A stretch of DNA of 64,000 nt from Mesorhabditis belari (Eukaryota > Nematoda > Chromadorea > Rhabditida > Rhabditidae), in NCBI GenBank assembly GCA_958450365.1, contig CAUEEP010000743.1, forward strand, positions 6,409,501-6,473,500, written 5' to 3'. The notes beneath the pieces are model-generated. The model made no database searches and was not told the origin of the DNA. It was given only the letters and a program-made list of their open reading frames with translations. Shown piece after piece: positions 21,601 through 36,333 of the stretch; position 1 is the first letter of the stretch, and every line of letters starts with the position of its first letter. The position numbers and the translations under genes are program-made.

Positions 21601-24600
21601 GAGGAACACCCTCTATTAGAGACTGGCTCAAAAAAATGTAGAACAAACTGGATAATTCAGATCGATCGTTTCCTTGAGCAATTCACGCAACTTGGCGGCA
21701 AATTCAAATTGGTGATCTTCTCGGAGTTGTCCCATTTGTTCACACGCGATACCACTCTCGGTTTCATTCGCGCCACCGCACTCGCTCATTTGAGACAAGG
21801 ACCGCACAAAAATGATATTGAGGTATGATATTGGCACTCTTTTCTAAAAGTCAAACATAAAAACTTTCCAGGTTTTCTCATCACCACTTGATCCTCGATG
21901 GGGAGAGTATCTACAAGAAATCACACCATCTTTCTTGGTGAGTAAGAATTGATCATAATCTTTTCGACTTAAGAATTATGCTGTATTCCTAAATAAGTTA
22001 TGATTTCGAGCAGTTTTAGCTTACTTAAAAATATTTTTAGATGATCTCCACGGAAAACGTTTCCTCAAAAGTTTGCGGCCAAGAGGAGGTCAACTTCACG
22101 CCGCAACTTGAAACAATCGGTACATTTGAATCTAATTCTAACATCCTAAGACTTATTGAATATCGAAAAAGTAGCAATATTTGAATATACATTACTTTGT
22201 TTCCTTTTCTAGTCTTGGACGCCCTTACGAGAGCGATCGCTGTTGTTCCACTTTTCCGTATCGTCGTCAACTTCTCAAAAGTCAACGCCTACTACATTGA
22301 ACCAAAACTTGTCGTCGCTCAAAACCAAGAACAATTCTTTGCCGCCTATTGGGATTCCGGATGCCAAGGAACCAAGAAAACGGATCCACTCGACATCTCC
22401 AAATGTCCATCAATTGCCGATATCTGGGCGCTCATCATCAAAGAAGCTTTGACAAGGTAAATAAAAGAGAAACGCAAAGTTTATACAAAAATTTAGTGAC
22501 GCTCAACGATCCGAGCATTTCGAGGCGTTATGCTGCGCAACTTTGGTTTCAGCTTTGATTTGCGAGAAGAAAGGCGCGAGACGAGTGTATCAACCCGAGA
22601 GAAAAGACGGGAAACGAGGATTGGATGTGATCAGAGACCGGAGACATCTTCTACAAGTGGCCACAGCATTTATTGAAGGGGTAGGTTCCGAGATTTCTGA
22701 AAAGATTGAAAAATGGTAAAATATATAAAGACCGTGATTCAGGCGAACTGGGGTAACGTGAAGATTGCGGTCAACGATTTTTGGGACGGGCGAATGGTGT
22801 TGTCGCTCTTCGACGCGATCACAGCTGGGGAAACGGTAAGTGAGACGGGCTATGAAAAGTTGAAAACTTCTTTATGAATATAATTTCTAGGTTCTCCCCT
22901 ATCGTGTCCAAGAAAGCTTTGCCCGAGTTCACACAACCGCGTCTCTTCAAAAGCCTATTCCCACAGACACCACCGACAAGTTAGTTTTCCCCTAGGCGTT
23001 TATCACAAGTTTTTCATAACTCAATAAATCAAATCAATTTTTTTACATTAATATTCTTTAGACTCTTTGATGTCGCACCGGAACTCGAAAATCCGTTTGC
23101 TAATCTACCTTGGATGTACAAGGTAAAATGGACAATAGAAAAACTGCTAAAACACTGCCTAAAATCTATTTAGGTTAATTCACAACTTTTGCAAGAATAC
23201 GTGCCCGAGTGGAAAGAGTTGGACTCGAACAATCAAATGAAGCATTCAATCGGTAATTGAAAGCTAAAGAGACGTTAATGATTGAAAATTTAGATATTGC
23301 AAAGCACTTGAAGTCGACTCTCAATTGGAAATTCAAGCCAATCGAAGAAGATTTTGCAAAAAACCCTGAGAAGATCGAGGACACATGGCAACAGAAAAGG
23401 GCGAACAAAGGTCGTCAATTCCTTTCGAGATGGTTAGTTTTTAAAAAATGAAGAAACATCAATGATTCAAAATCCTAGGTACGAGATGTTTGCAAATTCG
23501 CTGGAAGGTCGAGGATCAAATCTCTTGGTCGATTTCTCTCGAGCACCGAAGGGATTCGCGACGAATGAGGAGACAAATGGAAGAGACACTCCAAAGGAAA
23601 ACAAAGGATGGGCTGGGCAAAAAGCTGGTATGAATTTTAATTTTTTTAAATTTTAATTCTTAACTTACAATCCCTTTTATCAGGTGGCGGAAAGAAAAGC
23701 AAAGAAGCGGTGAAATCAAAGAAAGATTTGATCTTGGAAGCAAACAAAAACGTCAAAGCGAACAAATTGATGGATGGGGAGAAAAACAAGATCAAGTTCG
23801 CTACTCAACAAAGAAATGTGAGTTTGGAAAAGTGTTCAAGATTTTAACTGCAATTTTCAGGCAATCTCTTATCTCGAGAATCTGTCGTTGGACTTACCGG
23901 AAACGAAGGCTCTTTGCAACTATGAGATTATCGTTAGAGTTGGAAGGTGAGTTTCGAAAGTTTCGAATTCGTTTTTATTTTACGAAATATTAGCCATTTA
24001 TTTGCAGAGAGATGCAAGCTCGGTATGCTGGTGAAGATCACAAACGAGTCCGACAACGAGAAGCCGTTCATTTGGTCGGTCTTCTCAAGGAATCATTTAT
24101 CTCTCATTGGCAACATTTGGATGAAAAACAACGTGATGATGCAAGTTTTTATAACCTTGTAGACAATAATTTCAATGTAAATCCATTTCAAATCTCTTTC
24201 AGATTGTGAACATCTGGGTTTCACTTGGCTTTGAAGCACCAGAGGGAAGAAAAGCGTCATCAGATGCGAAGAGCAAGAAGCTCGACTTGGGATTGAATAT
24301 GGTAAAATATAAAAAGAAAATCTAGGTATACATATCCAATTCAGATCTATTATCAACTACAATATGCCGGAGAGTTGATCGATATTCAATCGGATCCACA
24401 AAAGGATGACCGTGTCTCCGGTTTCAGCCCTGATGCTTGGCAGAGAAAGATGTTGGACATCGTGGATCGAGGTACGAAAGCACAAAACCGAAAATCTTAT
24501 TTTAAAACCAATTCAGGACAATCTGCGGTTATCATCGCCCCAACTTCGGCTGGTAAAACATTCGTCTCTTACTATTGTATCGAGAAGATTCTGCGCGCTT

Positions 24601-27600
24601 CCGATGAGGATGTTGTTGTTTATTTGTCTCCGTCAAAAGCGCTCACGAACCAGGTGAGTTAATAGAAAGTGATCTTTAGAGTTGCATAAATGAAAACTCA
24701 ATCATTAGATGAATTATAGGTTTGCGGGTCCGTGTACGCTCGATTCCGGAACAAGTTGCTCACTCGGGGAAAAGCTCTCTTTGGAACACTCACTACTGAA
24801 TATGGAACAAATGCTCTCAACTGCCAGGTTTGCCAGACACACACACTAAGCAAACATATACTGGTACTGATGTTCTAACTTTTTCAATTCCAGGTCCTTG
24901 TCACTGTGCCCGACTGTCTTGAGACTATTCTCCTCTCTACTAATCCGGTGGTTCAACAATTTGTCTCGAAGATCAAATACGTCATCTTCGACGAGGTTCA
25001 CTCAATTGGGTAGGAGCACTTTTAAAACAAAGTACTTTAGCCCGCCATGGCCGACTGGCTAAGAGCCCTGTATCTTAGTCGGGAGGTCATGGTTTCAATC
25101 CTAGATATTGGGTCTTTTTCTTCCTTACATTTGGGGCTTAGGGGTTGTGCTTGTGTATTGTTCGTATCACATAAATATATTTTAAAAAGTATTTTCAAGG
25201 GCCTCCGAAGAAGCAGCTATTTGGGAACACCTTCTCCTTCTCATTCGTTGTCCATTCCTCGCTCTATCTGCCACGATCGGAAACGCGAATAACCTCTATG
25301 ATTGGTTGAACACCGCCGAGACTGCAAAAAAAGAAAATCGGGGAAAGGTGTGAGAAATCAGGATTTCAAAAATGGTAATTTTTTAGGTGAATCTGATCCA
25401 ATACCACGAGCGGTACTCGGAGCTTGAGTTGGCCATCCAAAATATTGATCCACCCGAGCCAATTGTGGAGACAAATGAGGATGAAGAAGAGAAACCACTC
25501 CGGATCGTTCGACCAAAAGATGGAGAGGTAGTGATGCTGAAAATTAACTTTATTGGAAAGCAAAACTTGCAGAGTGTTCTCACCCCATTGATGCCTTATG
25601 GAGTTTTCATGCCGGAGAAGATCCGAATGTTCGGGATTCCCGACGACCATCAGTTGACGGCTCGTCAGGTCTTTGATCTATATCAAATTGTTGCTGAATT
25701 TGATACCCAGACAAAGTGCGTGATAGTTATAAATCAGATAAGCTTAGCTAAAAATTATTTTTCTAGAGAAGAGCTTGAGCCATGCAAATTCTTCGGCTAT
25801 GCTCCTGGAAAACCGGCATGGATCTCGAGAACGAATTTGCGAAAACTGGAAACGGAGCTGAAGAAACGGTAAACCTCACTCAATCTTTGGCAATTATAAT
25901 TTTTTTTCAGTTTTATTCATTGGTTGAATCACGACGAGAAAAAGTTGTCGGCAGTCTTGAACAAATTGAGCAATCCTGTTGCAAAACAGCTCGACAATCG
26001 CTCAAAACCCTTTAATCAGGTGTTAAACATATAAAAAAGGAATAAATAAGGATTTCAGAAAAAAGTTTCCCAAGAAAACATCGTTGGTTTGATCGAAGAA
26101 CTCCAAGAGGAAAGCATGTTACCTGCGATTTGTTTCAACGACGATCGTTTCGTCTGCGAGAGCCTGGCCACCATGTGAGACGAGTTTTCTTTAAGAAAAA
26201 TCAAGCTCAATTTAGACTTTGTGACGTGCTCGAGAAAAAACAAACTGCTTTTGAGGAAAGCGCTGAGTTCAAGGAAAAATATGAAATCAAGAATGAAGAG
26301 GTTTGAGGAGTGAGGTGATTGCTTGAAAGAAAAGTTTTAGAAGCTTCTGAAAATGGCAAAGCGCAAGCGAGACGCTGCGGATAAGAAAAAAAAAGGAGAT
26401 AAGGTTCGAAGCTTATATTTTGCTGTGCTTTAGCCAAAGTTTTTATTTTTAAAGTTCCAAAATTATAGCCCGAAGATGAGCCACAAGAGGAAGATGAGGA
26501 CTTTGATCCATTTGCTGCACAAAGGCAAAAACTCAAAGAAGCGCTGGCAAAGTGGGAGTTTGTAGCTACAAATAGGTTCCAAGAAAAATTAAAAAGGCAA
26601 CTTGTGATAGAAAGTATCAAAACGATTATTCAGGTTTCGCCTGCATGGCCGAACGGCGCAGAATGACGATGTCTACGATAAAATGGTCGAGAGAATGGCG
26701 AGACAGGCAAAAGGGCGAGAGAGCACAAGGTGATCAATGACTAGAATTTATTGAAAACAACAATTTAGACTATTGTTGCGCTTATTCGAGCGAGGAATCG
26801 GTTTCCATCATGCTGGTCTTTCGATGGTCGAAAAGGGAGCTGTTGAAGTTCTCTTCCGTAGCGGCCATTTGGCCATCATCTTCTCGACGAGTACACTCGC
26901 TCTTGGGTTAGTTTTTTAAAAAACTTTCGTTGAAAAAGATTTATGCAATTGTTTCCAGAATGAACATGCCTTGTAAGACGGTTATATTCGGTGTGGACAC
27001 GCCATTCCTCACTCCTCTCCTCTATCGACAAATGAGTGGTCGTGCCGGACGAAGAGGATACGATCATGCTGGAACCGTTATCTTCATGGCTCTTCCCACG
27101 AGGTAATTAGTTATAATTATTAGGCTGTCCAGAAAATCTTTTCGATGCTTTTCGTACTTCCGTTGAAAAATAACCAATTCACCAATTAACCTATAATTTG
27201 CTCTAAAAAGTGTTCATTGTTCAATTTCGGTTCACTTTCAAGCAAATTCATGAAAACACGTGTTTTTCGTAAAAAAATCTGTAAAAACCTTTACGAAGAA
27301 ATTGGGTGAATGAATTTTGGTGGATGAATTTGGCTATATAACTTTTTGTGCTCTACCTTTTATCTATTGATACCAAAACGAGTTTCCTTAGCTAAAGTGT
27401 CTAAACCGTATCATGGAACCGTCCCACTTTTTTTCTACCCGACTTTGCGCTCCCAAAAAAATCCAGACATAAGACATTTTTAAAGCCGTTTTAATGTTAT
27501 TTTGCAGAAAAATAATTGGTCTTTCTAATGAGACAAATTGTAGTTCAATTGGTTTGTTGGTTTTAAACGGAAGTACTGAAAAGGACCGAAAAGACTTTTT

Positions 27601-29513
27601 GGACAGCCTATTAGTACAGACTTCCAAGAACTTATTTCACTACTATAAAGCCAGCTTTACCTGCCGTGAGCCTGTTTATATTATGACATCTTTTCAGCAA
27701 GATTCGCCGTCTTCTCACCGCTTCCTTATCAACACTTCACGGAAATCCACCATTCACAATCTCTTATTTGCTTCGTTTGCTTGCTTTTGTTCATCAAGAA
27801 GATGTTCCAAATTCCCTCGAAAAGAACGCTCCTCCAATCAGCACGCTTGCTCATCGAACCAAGGTTGGGAAATTTGGTAGAAAAGACTAGGTGAAAAATC
27901 TAACTTCTAATTAATACAGATCAACAAGTATCTCATTTTTCAGATTGTTTTGACTCTTATTCAAAACTCGTTCTCGTTGTTCACCCGGAAAGAGGCTGAC
28001 AATGGAACCCTTCAAAAACAGCTTCGCATTTACACGATTTTCTCTGTTCAAATGCTTCGACACTTGCAGCTCATTGATGAACAGGTTTGGAAAAAAGAAT
28101 AGCTTCAGTTTTTACCTTCAAATTTCCAGTGCAATGTCTCTGGCCTTTCTCAATTGGCTTGCTTGCTTCAAGGTGCTGAACCTGGTAATCTTCTCTTCAT
28201 CTATCTTCTTCAAAATGGTGAGTTATCAAAAGTCTACAATATCTCAAATACTTGAACTTCTCTTATAGATGTTTTCCATTCGATTTGCAAGAAGTACACT
28301 GGTGAAAAGCTGAAGCGGAAAATTCTCGTCATCATGGCAAATCTTTTTACCAGGTTTGTAGAAGAAGAGGCTAAAATTTCATTGCAAAAATAGTTAAGAT
28401 AAATAATTCTAGAATATATCTGCCACCGTCATTTGATCCAGAAGACAAGAGCACTTATCCATCGGACACACAATGCCAAATCTTCCTCGATTCACTACCT
28501 GAATCAGTGCAAAGCAAAGTTGAAAAGTGATTTTTTTTTTGTCTACAACTTCATCTTCATCATTTTTATGTCTATAACTTCTTTAGATTTAACGAGACAG
28601 CAATGAAATTGTTCACTCATTTGATGTCCGCCGTGAACCCCGAAAAGAGTTTATGGGTAAATTTTTGTATTTAAAACTTAAAAAGAATGCTTATTTTTAA
28701 AATTCTATCCTTTACAGGAGGATTCCTTCTTGGTGACCGGCTCCGAGCCAACGGAAACGACACTTTTCAACGAGGATTTGGTGACACCCCATTTCGCGGG
28801 AATTTCTCATGATGATTCGTTCTTGCCCACTCTCAATCTTGCCCCCAAAGATCATCGCGGAAGAAGGGTGAAGCATTTAGAAGCTTTATATTATATTATA
28901 TTTTTAAACGGGTACTGTTTTCACTACCCGAGTGTAAATTATTCAAGTTGCAATGCCGAATGTGTTCAACTTTTTAATTGAAGAGCGTCAAACATATTTA
29001 ATCTTTTAAATATAGTGTAGTCTTACAGTACTTTACAGTAAAGCTACACTGTTAATAGCAAGGTTCCAGTTCTACTTGAACGCTTACGCGATCGACTTCT
29101 GGCATAATGAGTCGCGACGACTCTTGGAGGCGGCCAACAAATTGGCCACCAATCAAATGTGGTACTTGTTACACGATTTCAAGGTTTGTATAATAGATAA
29201 AGTAATGGATAAATTTTAATTTAAAAATTAAGAACTTTAAAGGAAAAATTTTAGAGCATTCTCGAGAAAATCTCGGTCGGTTTGGAGTCGGTCGCTCGAC
29301 CACAAGATCCTTTCGCCGAAGTGATGAAGGTAAGGTGTTTGAGACTGATTATAACAAATTATCACGCTTGATACTGTTTTAAATCTAAACAAGTCAATCT
29401 GAAATGAAATCCATGTGTTAAATGAAATAATGAGTCATTTTTAGGAAATTGCTCGTGAATACGACTCGAAATTCCGAAGCGCTTTCGGAATGAAACACAA
29501 AAGTGGACTCTAG
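18691..29513 (+). CDS. DDX60-like DExD/H-box helicase
   Basis: About 30 exons, starting MSGNWDDT at 18691 and ending GMKHKSGL with TAG at 29511-29513. An acidic N-terminus precedes a conserved region. The SF2 motifs are: I APTSAGKT (about 24538-24561), Ia [10 protein letters not shown] (about 24625), II DEVH (about 24991-25002), III SATIG (about 25266), [13 protein letters not shown] (about 26887-26970), [12 protein letters not shown] (about 27028-27057). The long C-terminal Ski2-like extension follows. Motif content and the FDEVHSIG context match the DDX60 family, cytoplasmic helicases linked in mammals to sensing of foreign RNA; the nematode role is not known from sequence. All catalytic motifs are intact, so it is likely functional despite transposon loads in the introns at 19272-21660, 25020-25200 and 27105-27690. 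Neighbours are unrelated. Confidence 0.9.
19901..21430 (-). mobile_element. Tc1/mariner element with IR/DR-type ends
   Basis: It is bounded by TA on both sides (19899-19900 and 21431-21432). Ends are CAGTGCGTCTCATATTTCG and CAGTGCATCTCATATTTCG (inverted). Terminal repeats are long, about 200 bases, and each contains a second inner copy of the motif TTTCGAGACACC (left inner near 20090) in the same direction as the outer one. That is an IR/DR arrangement as in Sleeping-Beauty-type elements. The total is about 1.53 kb, with a broken transposase on the minus strand. Confidence 0.88.
20315..21196 (-). pseudogene. Degenerate Tc1-like transposase
   Basis: Minus-strand fragments show an N-terminal helix-turn-helix ([12 protein letters not shown] near 21060) and a DDE region with [14 protein letters not shown] (second catalytic Asp, about 20430-20470). 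The downstream DW-x-AR segment is shifted out of frame soon after LLIDWSA. Multiple in-frame stops show it is inactive. Confidence 0.85.
21480..21612. mobile_element. Half of a MITE also present at 41547-41793
   Basis: ATGATACCAAAATCG, CGGTTTGACTACGATAG and TTTTCTCAA occur here and in the right arm of the complete copy at 41547. Only one arm is present. Confidence 0.7.
25040..25114 (+). tRNA. tRNA-Lys(CTT)-like relic in helicase intron
   Basis: GCCCG at the 5' edge can pair with TTGGGT at the 3' edge. A D-stem GGC/GCC around CGACTGGCTAAGA is readable, and the anticodon loop ATCTTAG gives CTT with T33 and A37. A B-box-like GGTTTCAATCC and a TCTTTTT Pol III stop follow. The T stem has two mismatches and the A/B boxes deviate, so it is probably a pseudogene or tRNA-derived SINE head, although the overall spacing is that of a full tRNA-Lys. 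Confidence 0.5.
27123..27608. mobile_element. TA-flanked MITE in helicase intron
   Basis: About 50-base terminal inverted repeats begin GGCTGTCCAGAAAATCTTTT. TA dinucleotides flank both ends (27121-27122 and 27609-27610), as in Tc1/mariner-derived MITEs. Its interior (TTTGGCTATATAACTTTTTG) matches, inverted, the element at 50162-50661. Confidence 0.88.
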
Positions 29514-29868
29514 GGGCTCTTTTTCCCCATTTTCTTCTTATATTTTCTTGTGATTTTCCCAGTCGTCGATATCATATCTACAGTGGTATCTAAATCCGGG
29601 TCTAGTACTATTTTTTCTTGTTATTTTTCTTTTTTTCACTTATTCAACTCTTTTCAAATCCGTTTTTTAATAGAGTAGTCCTGCGATGTAATTTTTCTCA
29701 AAAATGTTAAATGTTTGCAAGAAATGGTTTGCTTAATCTTTCTGGTTACAGTACCCTAGTCGTAAAGGGAATTTTGGGCATTGTTATAAATTTATAAATT
29801 TACAGCAGAAGATCTTTTTGTATCATCTACAGTGCAAAAGAAAAATCCTTGAAGAAAGAGGCCGAAAT

Positions 29869-30035
29869 GTCTAGCGAGGTGTTCTTTGTGTGGCCGTGTA
29901 ATCGCTCTCCATCTGACAAACCGCTTCGGTAGAAGGTGCTTCCCTTTTGGAGGGGGAAAGAGCGATGGGCGACTGACCTGGTTTCGCCGTTTTAGGCGCC
30001 GCCATGCCCAGACTTTTGGGGTCAAATTTTGCCTT
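29869..30035. repeat. Dispersed repeat, copy A
   Basis: It shares GAGGTGTTCTTTGT, GGCC-CGTAATCGC and a TTTTGCCTTAA end with 35404-35580, in the same orientation. It lies just 3' of the helicase gene. Overlapping frames exist on both strands but no known product is recognised. Confidence 0.65.
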
Positions 30036-30405
30036 AAGTATGGCTGTTTCTCCTCGAAATTCCGCATCTCGTTGAACCACTTAAAAAGTTGTTTTGTCTC
30101 CTAATTCCCCAGGATCAACCTCCATCAACAGTAAAAAACACTACAGTATGACAAGTACAGTAATCCTGGACAGATTTCAAAACAGTAATCCAAGTACAGT
30201 AATCCTGGACAGATTTCAAAACATCCAAAAAATCAATTTCTGATCAAGAAAGTGACAGGATCTTTCCCTTTTTCGGTGAGATTTCTCTCCTTTTTATCCC
30301 TTGAATCAAAAATGAAAACATTTTCGCGGAGAACGAGATCTCGACACACCAACACAAACATAATGACTCTCCTCGAGTCACAATCAATTCCCGACAAAAG
30401 TCACC

Positions 30406-31837
30406 ATGTCAATCAAATTTATTCTACTCTGTTTACATTTAGTATTGGGTAAAATCACATTGCTTTGATAATGATTTAAAAAAAAAAAATTTAGGTGATT
30501 ATCTGGACGTGAATCAATGCTTCAGTCAGCGACCCGGCTACGAGGTGTCCGTGAGGGTGAATGAAGTGAAAACAACAGCTGTTGTTGAAATGAAAGTTTG
30601 TACTGATTTCCTCTGGTACTAGGTTTTAGAAAAACGAAACTATACAAGAAAATTCTCTGTGTTGTTACAAAAGGGTAAATTTGTCTAGGATGAATGTCTT
30701 CGTGCCTGTTTGAGGACATTGATCGAGCCGGGCGAACGCTGTCTTTCTATTATGCACATGCCTCGTGATAATGTATGTTTTTAAATGTTAAAAAAAAATC
30801 ATTTCCTTTTCATCGATCTAATCACTTATCAGAATTGCATAATTTCGAATGCGATTGGGCAAAATATTGCAAAAGCCGATGATACAACGAAAAAGCACAC
30901 AAATTACTACGAAAATGAGTGTGCCAAGCCACCGGGTGAGTTCTTGAAAATGAGTACTTTAGAAATATCGATAGGTATTTAAAGATTAAAAATGATATGC
31001 TGAAAGAGTTTAGTCGGTGGACAAGTGGAGGCTCGGCTCTCTGGTTACCGTGGCGCTGAAGGTGTCCTTCAAATGGCACAAGTAAACATCTTAACAAATC
31101 AAAATTCACTATAGAATTTCATTCTATTGATCTTTGATAGGAAATTAGGTGCTAAATGATTTTTTTTTTTAGAAATAAAGTCATTTTTATATTTAGAAAC
31201 ACGGAGATAAAGCGAAGATTATGGTTGTGATGACAGGATTGGCGGCTGGTAGAGTGAGTCAAGCATTATCAAGGAAATTATCAAGCTTTTACTTCTAGGA
31301 CTACTCGATCTATTATGCTCCTGAGTTAAGCAAAGAACAATGTCGAAAAGTGCATACAATTCACAATGCAAAAGTCGGAGAACGATTGGTTATTGTTGAT
31401 TCGGATCATAGTGGAATGGGCATTCAGGTTTGTTTCCATTATTAAATCACCATTTTGAAATGATCTTTAGCCGTGGACGGAAATCAATTGGGAAATTCTT
31501 GATGATGATGTTCTTAACAAAGTGAGAGGCTGATAAGATTTTGACTTTAAAAAAGAAAGAAAAGAAAGATCAGTGTTGATATGCAAAACGATAGAAAACG
31601 ATTGCAAAACAATTGCAAAACAATTTTCTAGGTTCTCGTTGTCGCTGAGACGAATTCTGGCTTGGTAGTTGATTGTGGAGAGATTAAACTTCGTGGAAAT
31701 CGGTAAAAATTAGCATGCTATCATCAATCTCCAATTTTAGAAGTGAATGGGATGTTGCGGTAAATGGATCAAATGATTTCCCCTTCTTCGCTTTCCCATT
31801 TCTCATTTTATTGACTCTTCTCTTCAATAGATATTAG
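30406..31837 (+). CDS. Secreted PAN/apple-domain protein
   Basis: A signal peptide (MSIKFILLCLHLVLG) is split from the rest by a short intron. Exons 2-4 encode a PAN/apple module with CFSQRPGYE, MDECLRACLR and GERCLSIMH plus NCIIS, giving the usual Cys spacing. The remaining exons form a beta-rich region (VEARLSGYRGAEGVLQ, YSIYYAPE, EINWEILDDDVLNK, VVDCGEIKLRG) that I cannot assign. The C-terminus is a hydrophobic tail (FPFFAFPFLILLTLLFNRY), which suggests a GPI signal or a membrane anchor. PAN domains mediate protein or carbohydrate binding outside the cell. Splice sites are canonical and the frame holds over nine to ten exons. Confidence 0.75.
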
Positions 31838-32354
31838 AAAAACTGATTAATGAATGATTTGAATAAGATTCAATAAAATTATTCGAGAAATTTGTTCAGT
31901 TCTTTGCAACGTCAAAGCATCTAAACAAACACGCTCGGGGAAAACACATTCTATCAATATTGCAAAGGTTTAAGGCTTGTAAAGTTTTGCTTTTCAAAAA
32001 ACGAACATTATTAGTGTTAGCTATTTGAAAAGTCTAAATTCTAAAGGCTAAATTTTTTTATAATCTTTATAGTTATTGAACAAGAAGGGGGCTTTTTGTA
32101 CGTGGCATCTATCGACTTCTTTCCTTTTTTTGCCCTTTTTCTTTTTCTTTTTCTTTCTCTCTTGTTTTCTCTCAATTTTCTCATCCTTTCGCATTCTTTT
32201 TCTACTTTGTCCACAAAAAAAATCTGCCATTAGCAAATAATTCAAGCAATTTTTTCTTGGATTATATAAATTTTCAATTTGTTTTTTTGTTTCTTTAAGA
32301 TTTAGATTTGGTTTTCAAGAAATTTATAACAATTTTAATTGTAATTGTAAAATT
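31838..32354. other. Spacer, no gene seen
   Basis: Pyrimidine-rich and A/T-rich sequence downstream of the PAN gene. An AATAAA-like signal is near 31872. Confidence 0.5.
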
Positions 32355-32650
32355 GTTAACAATGAACTTTTTACGTCAAAAAGATCCGTTTTTCAAGTTT
32401 TGTCATGTCATGTTCTCCATAAGTCAAGTTGTATGCAACTAAAGTATCATTTTTGAACTCTCATTTTTTATCAGACTCTCATTTTTTGTCAAATCCTACC
32501 TTCTGGATCGATTTCTTGATCATCGAGATCATCGAGATGCTCAAGCGCTTTTTATGAACTTTTTACGCCAAAAAGATCCGTTTTTCAAGTTTTTTCATGT
32601 GTTCTCCATAAGTCAAGTTGTATGCAACTAAAGTATCAGCTTTGAAAAGC
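32355..32650 (-). pseudogene. Inverted copy of ion-channel exons 1-2, partly doubled
   Basis: The reverse complement of 32355-32560 matches 37000-37195: the end of exon 1 (GAGCATCTCGATGATCTCG), the whole first intron and exon 2 of the Cys-loop channel, with small indels. Exon 2 is copied again at 32557-32648 in the same orientation as the first copy. There is no start codon or downstream gene, so the fragment is dead. Confidence 0.88.
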
Positions 32651-33079
32651 GACTCTCATTGTAATTGTAATTGTAAGCTTAATTGTAAAAAAACGATCAA
32701 AAAAAACTCAATCCTTTATTAGCTTTCTTTAGTTTGAAATTGAGATTTGAATCTTTAAAATAAAAAGGAGGCTTCACGTTGGCTTTTGTTGAGGAAAAGA
32801 CTTCGATGTCTATCTCTGCCCTTTTCCCCTCCTTCCCCCCCCCTCCCCCTTCCAATCCACGTCCAACCCCGTGTCGAATTCACGAATTCATTCACCTTTC
32901 CTCCTCATCCTCCATCCTCTCATTTCTATTTCTTCTCTATTCATTCTCTTTCATTTTTATATTCAACTTATTTCAATTTATATTCATGGGCAAGTTTTTT
33001 TTGATTAGTAATTTCATTTCATGAAAATCCTATCGAAATTAATGTTTATTTAGGAAACGAGGTGAGTTCAGAGACTGGA
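32651..33079. promoter_or_regulatory. Upstream region and trans-splice acceptor of GDP-fucose synthase
   Basis: A TTTATTTAG acceptor ending at 33053 lies 26 bases before the ATG, with no upstream exon evident; this fits spliced-leader addition. A C/T-rich stretch at 32820-32960 precedes it. Confidence 0.5.
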
Positions 33080-35691
<2,612 letters not shown>

Positions 35692-36333
35692 GGGAGTTTT
35701 TGTACGGGAAAATTTTTGTTTCACTCTTTTCATTTCATTCTGTGATAATCCATTTATAAGTGCTTTTTATGATTTTTACCTAAAAATATTCAACGAATAA
35801 ACGATTTAACATTTAATGAAATCAAGTAAAAGAGACATAAAAAATGATCAAACATTGAGCTGTTTTTTGTTTTTCTTACAATTGATTGTAGATCTGGATC
35901 TGGCTCTGAAATTAGCTTATGTGAAAGAAAGTGGAAACGAAAATGCAGTCAATGAAGCGAAATTTGGGTCTTTGAGATGGAAAAGATCTCCAAGGTACTC
36001 TCGAGGTACTCTCGAAAGTACTCTCTTTTGAAAAGGTTAGAGGAAAGTCGATTCACTTCAAATGTCCATACTTCCGCTCACAACATTTCACCGAGAAATA
36101 CACGAGTTTTCATTTTCATCTTCTGAAATTATTCTTCTTCTTCATCTTCATCAGTTATTCTTATTATTTACAAGAGAAACGATTAGTGTTAGCATGCTAG
36201 CAAGCTTTGAATTTTTGACGAGTTTGTTCGCTTGCTCGCATCGATTGCTTTTCTGGAAAAGCTGCTAGCTATTTGATGATTATCAATAGTGATTAGGGCT
36301 CTATTATACAAAATAGTAAGCCGTTAATAGTTA
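35692..36333. other. Spacer between fucose synthase and MITE
   Basis: A short frame at about 35816-36031 has a hydrophobic start and a basic segment (KFGSLRWKRSPR) but no domain or convincing splice pattern. I do not call it. Confidence 0.4.

Noticed and set aside
35816..36031. Possible neuropeptide-like precursor (KFGSLRWKRSPR)
   Set aside because: Only one basic site, no amidation glycine in the right place, no clear signal peptide or repeated peptides.
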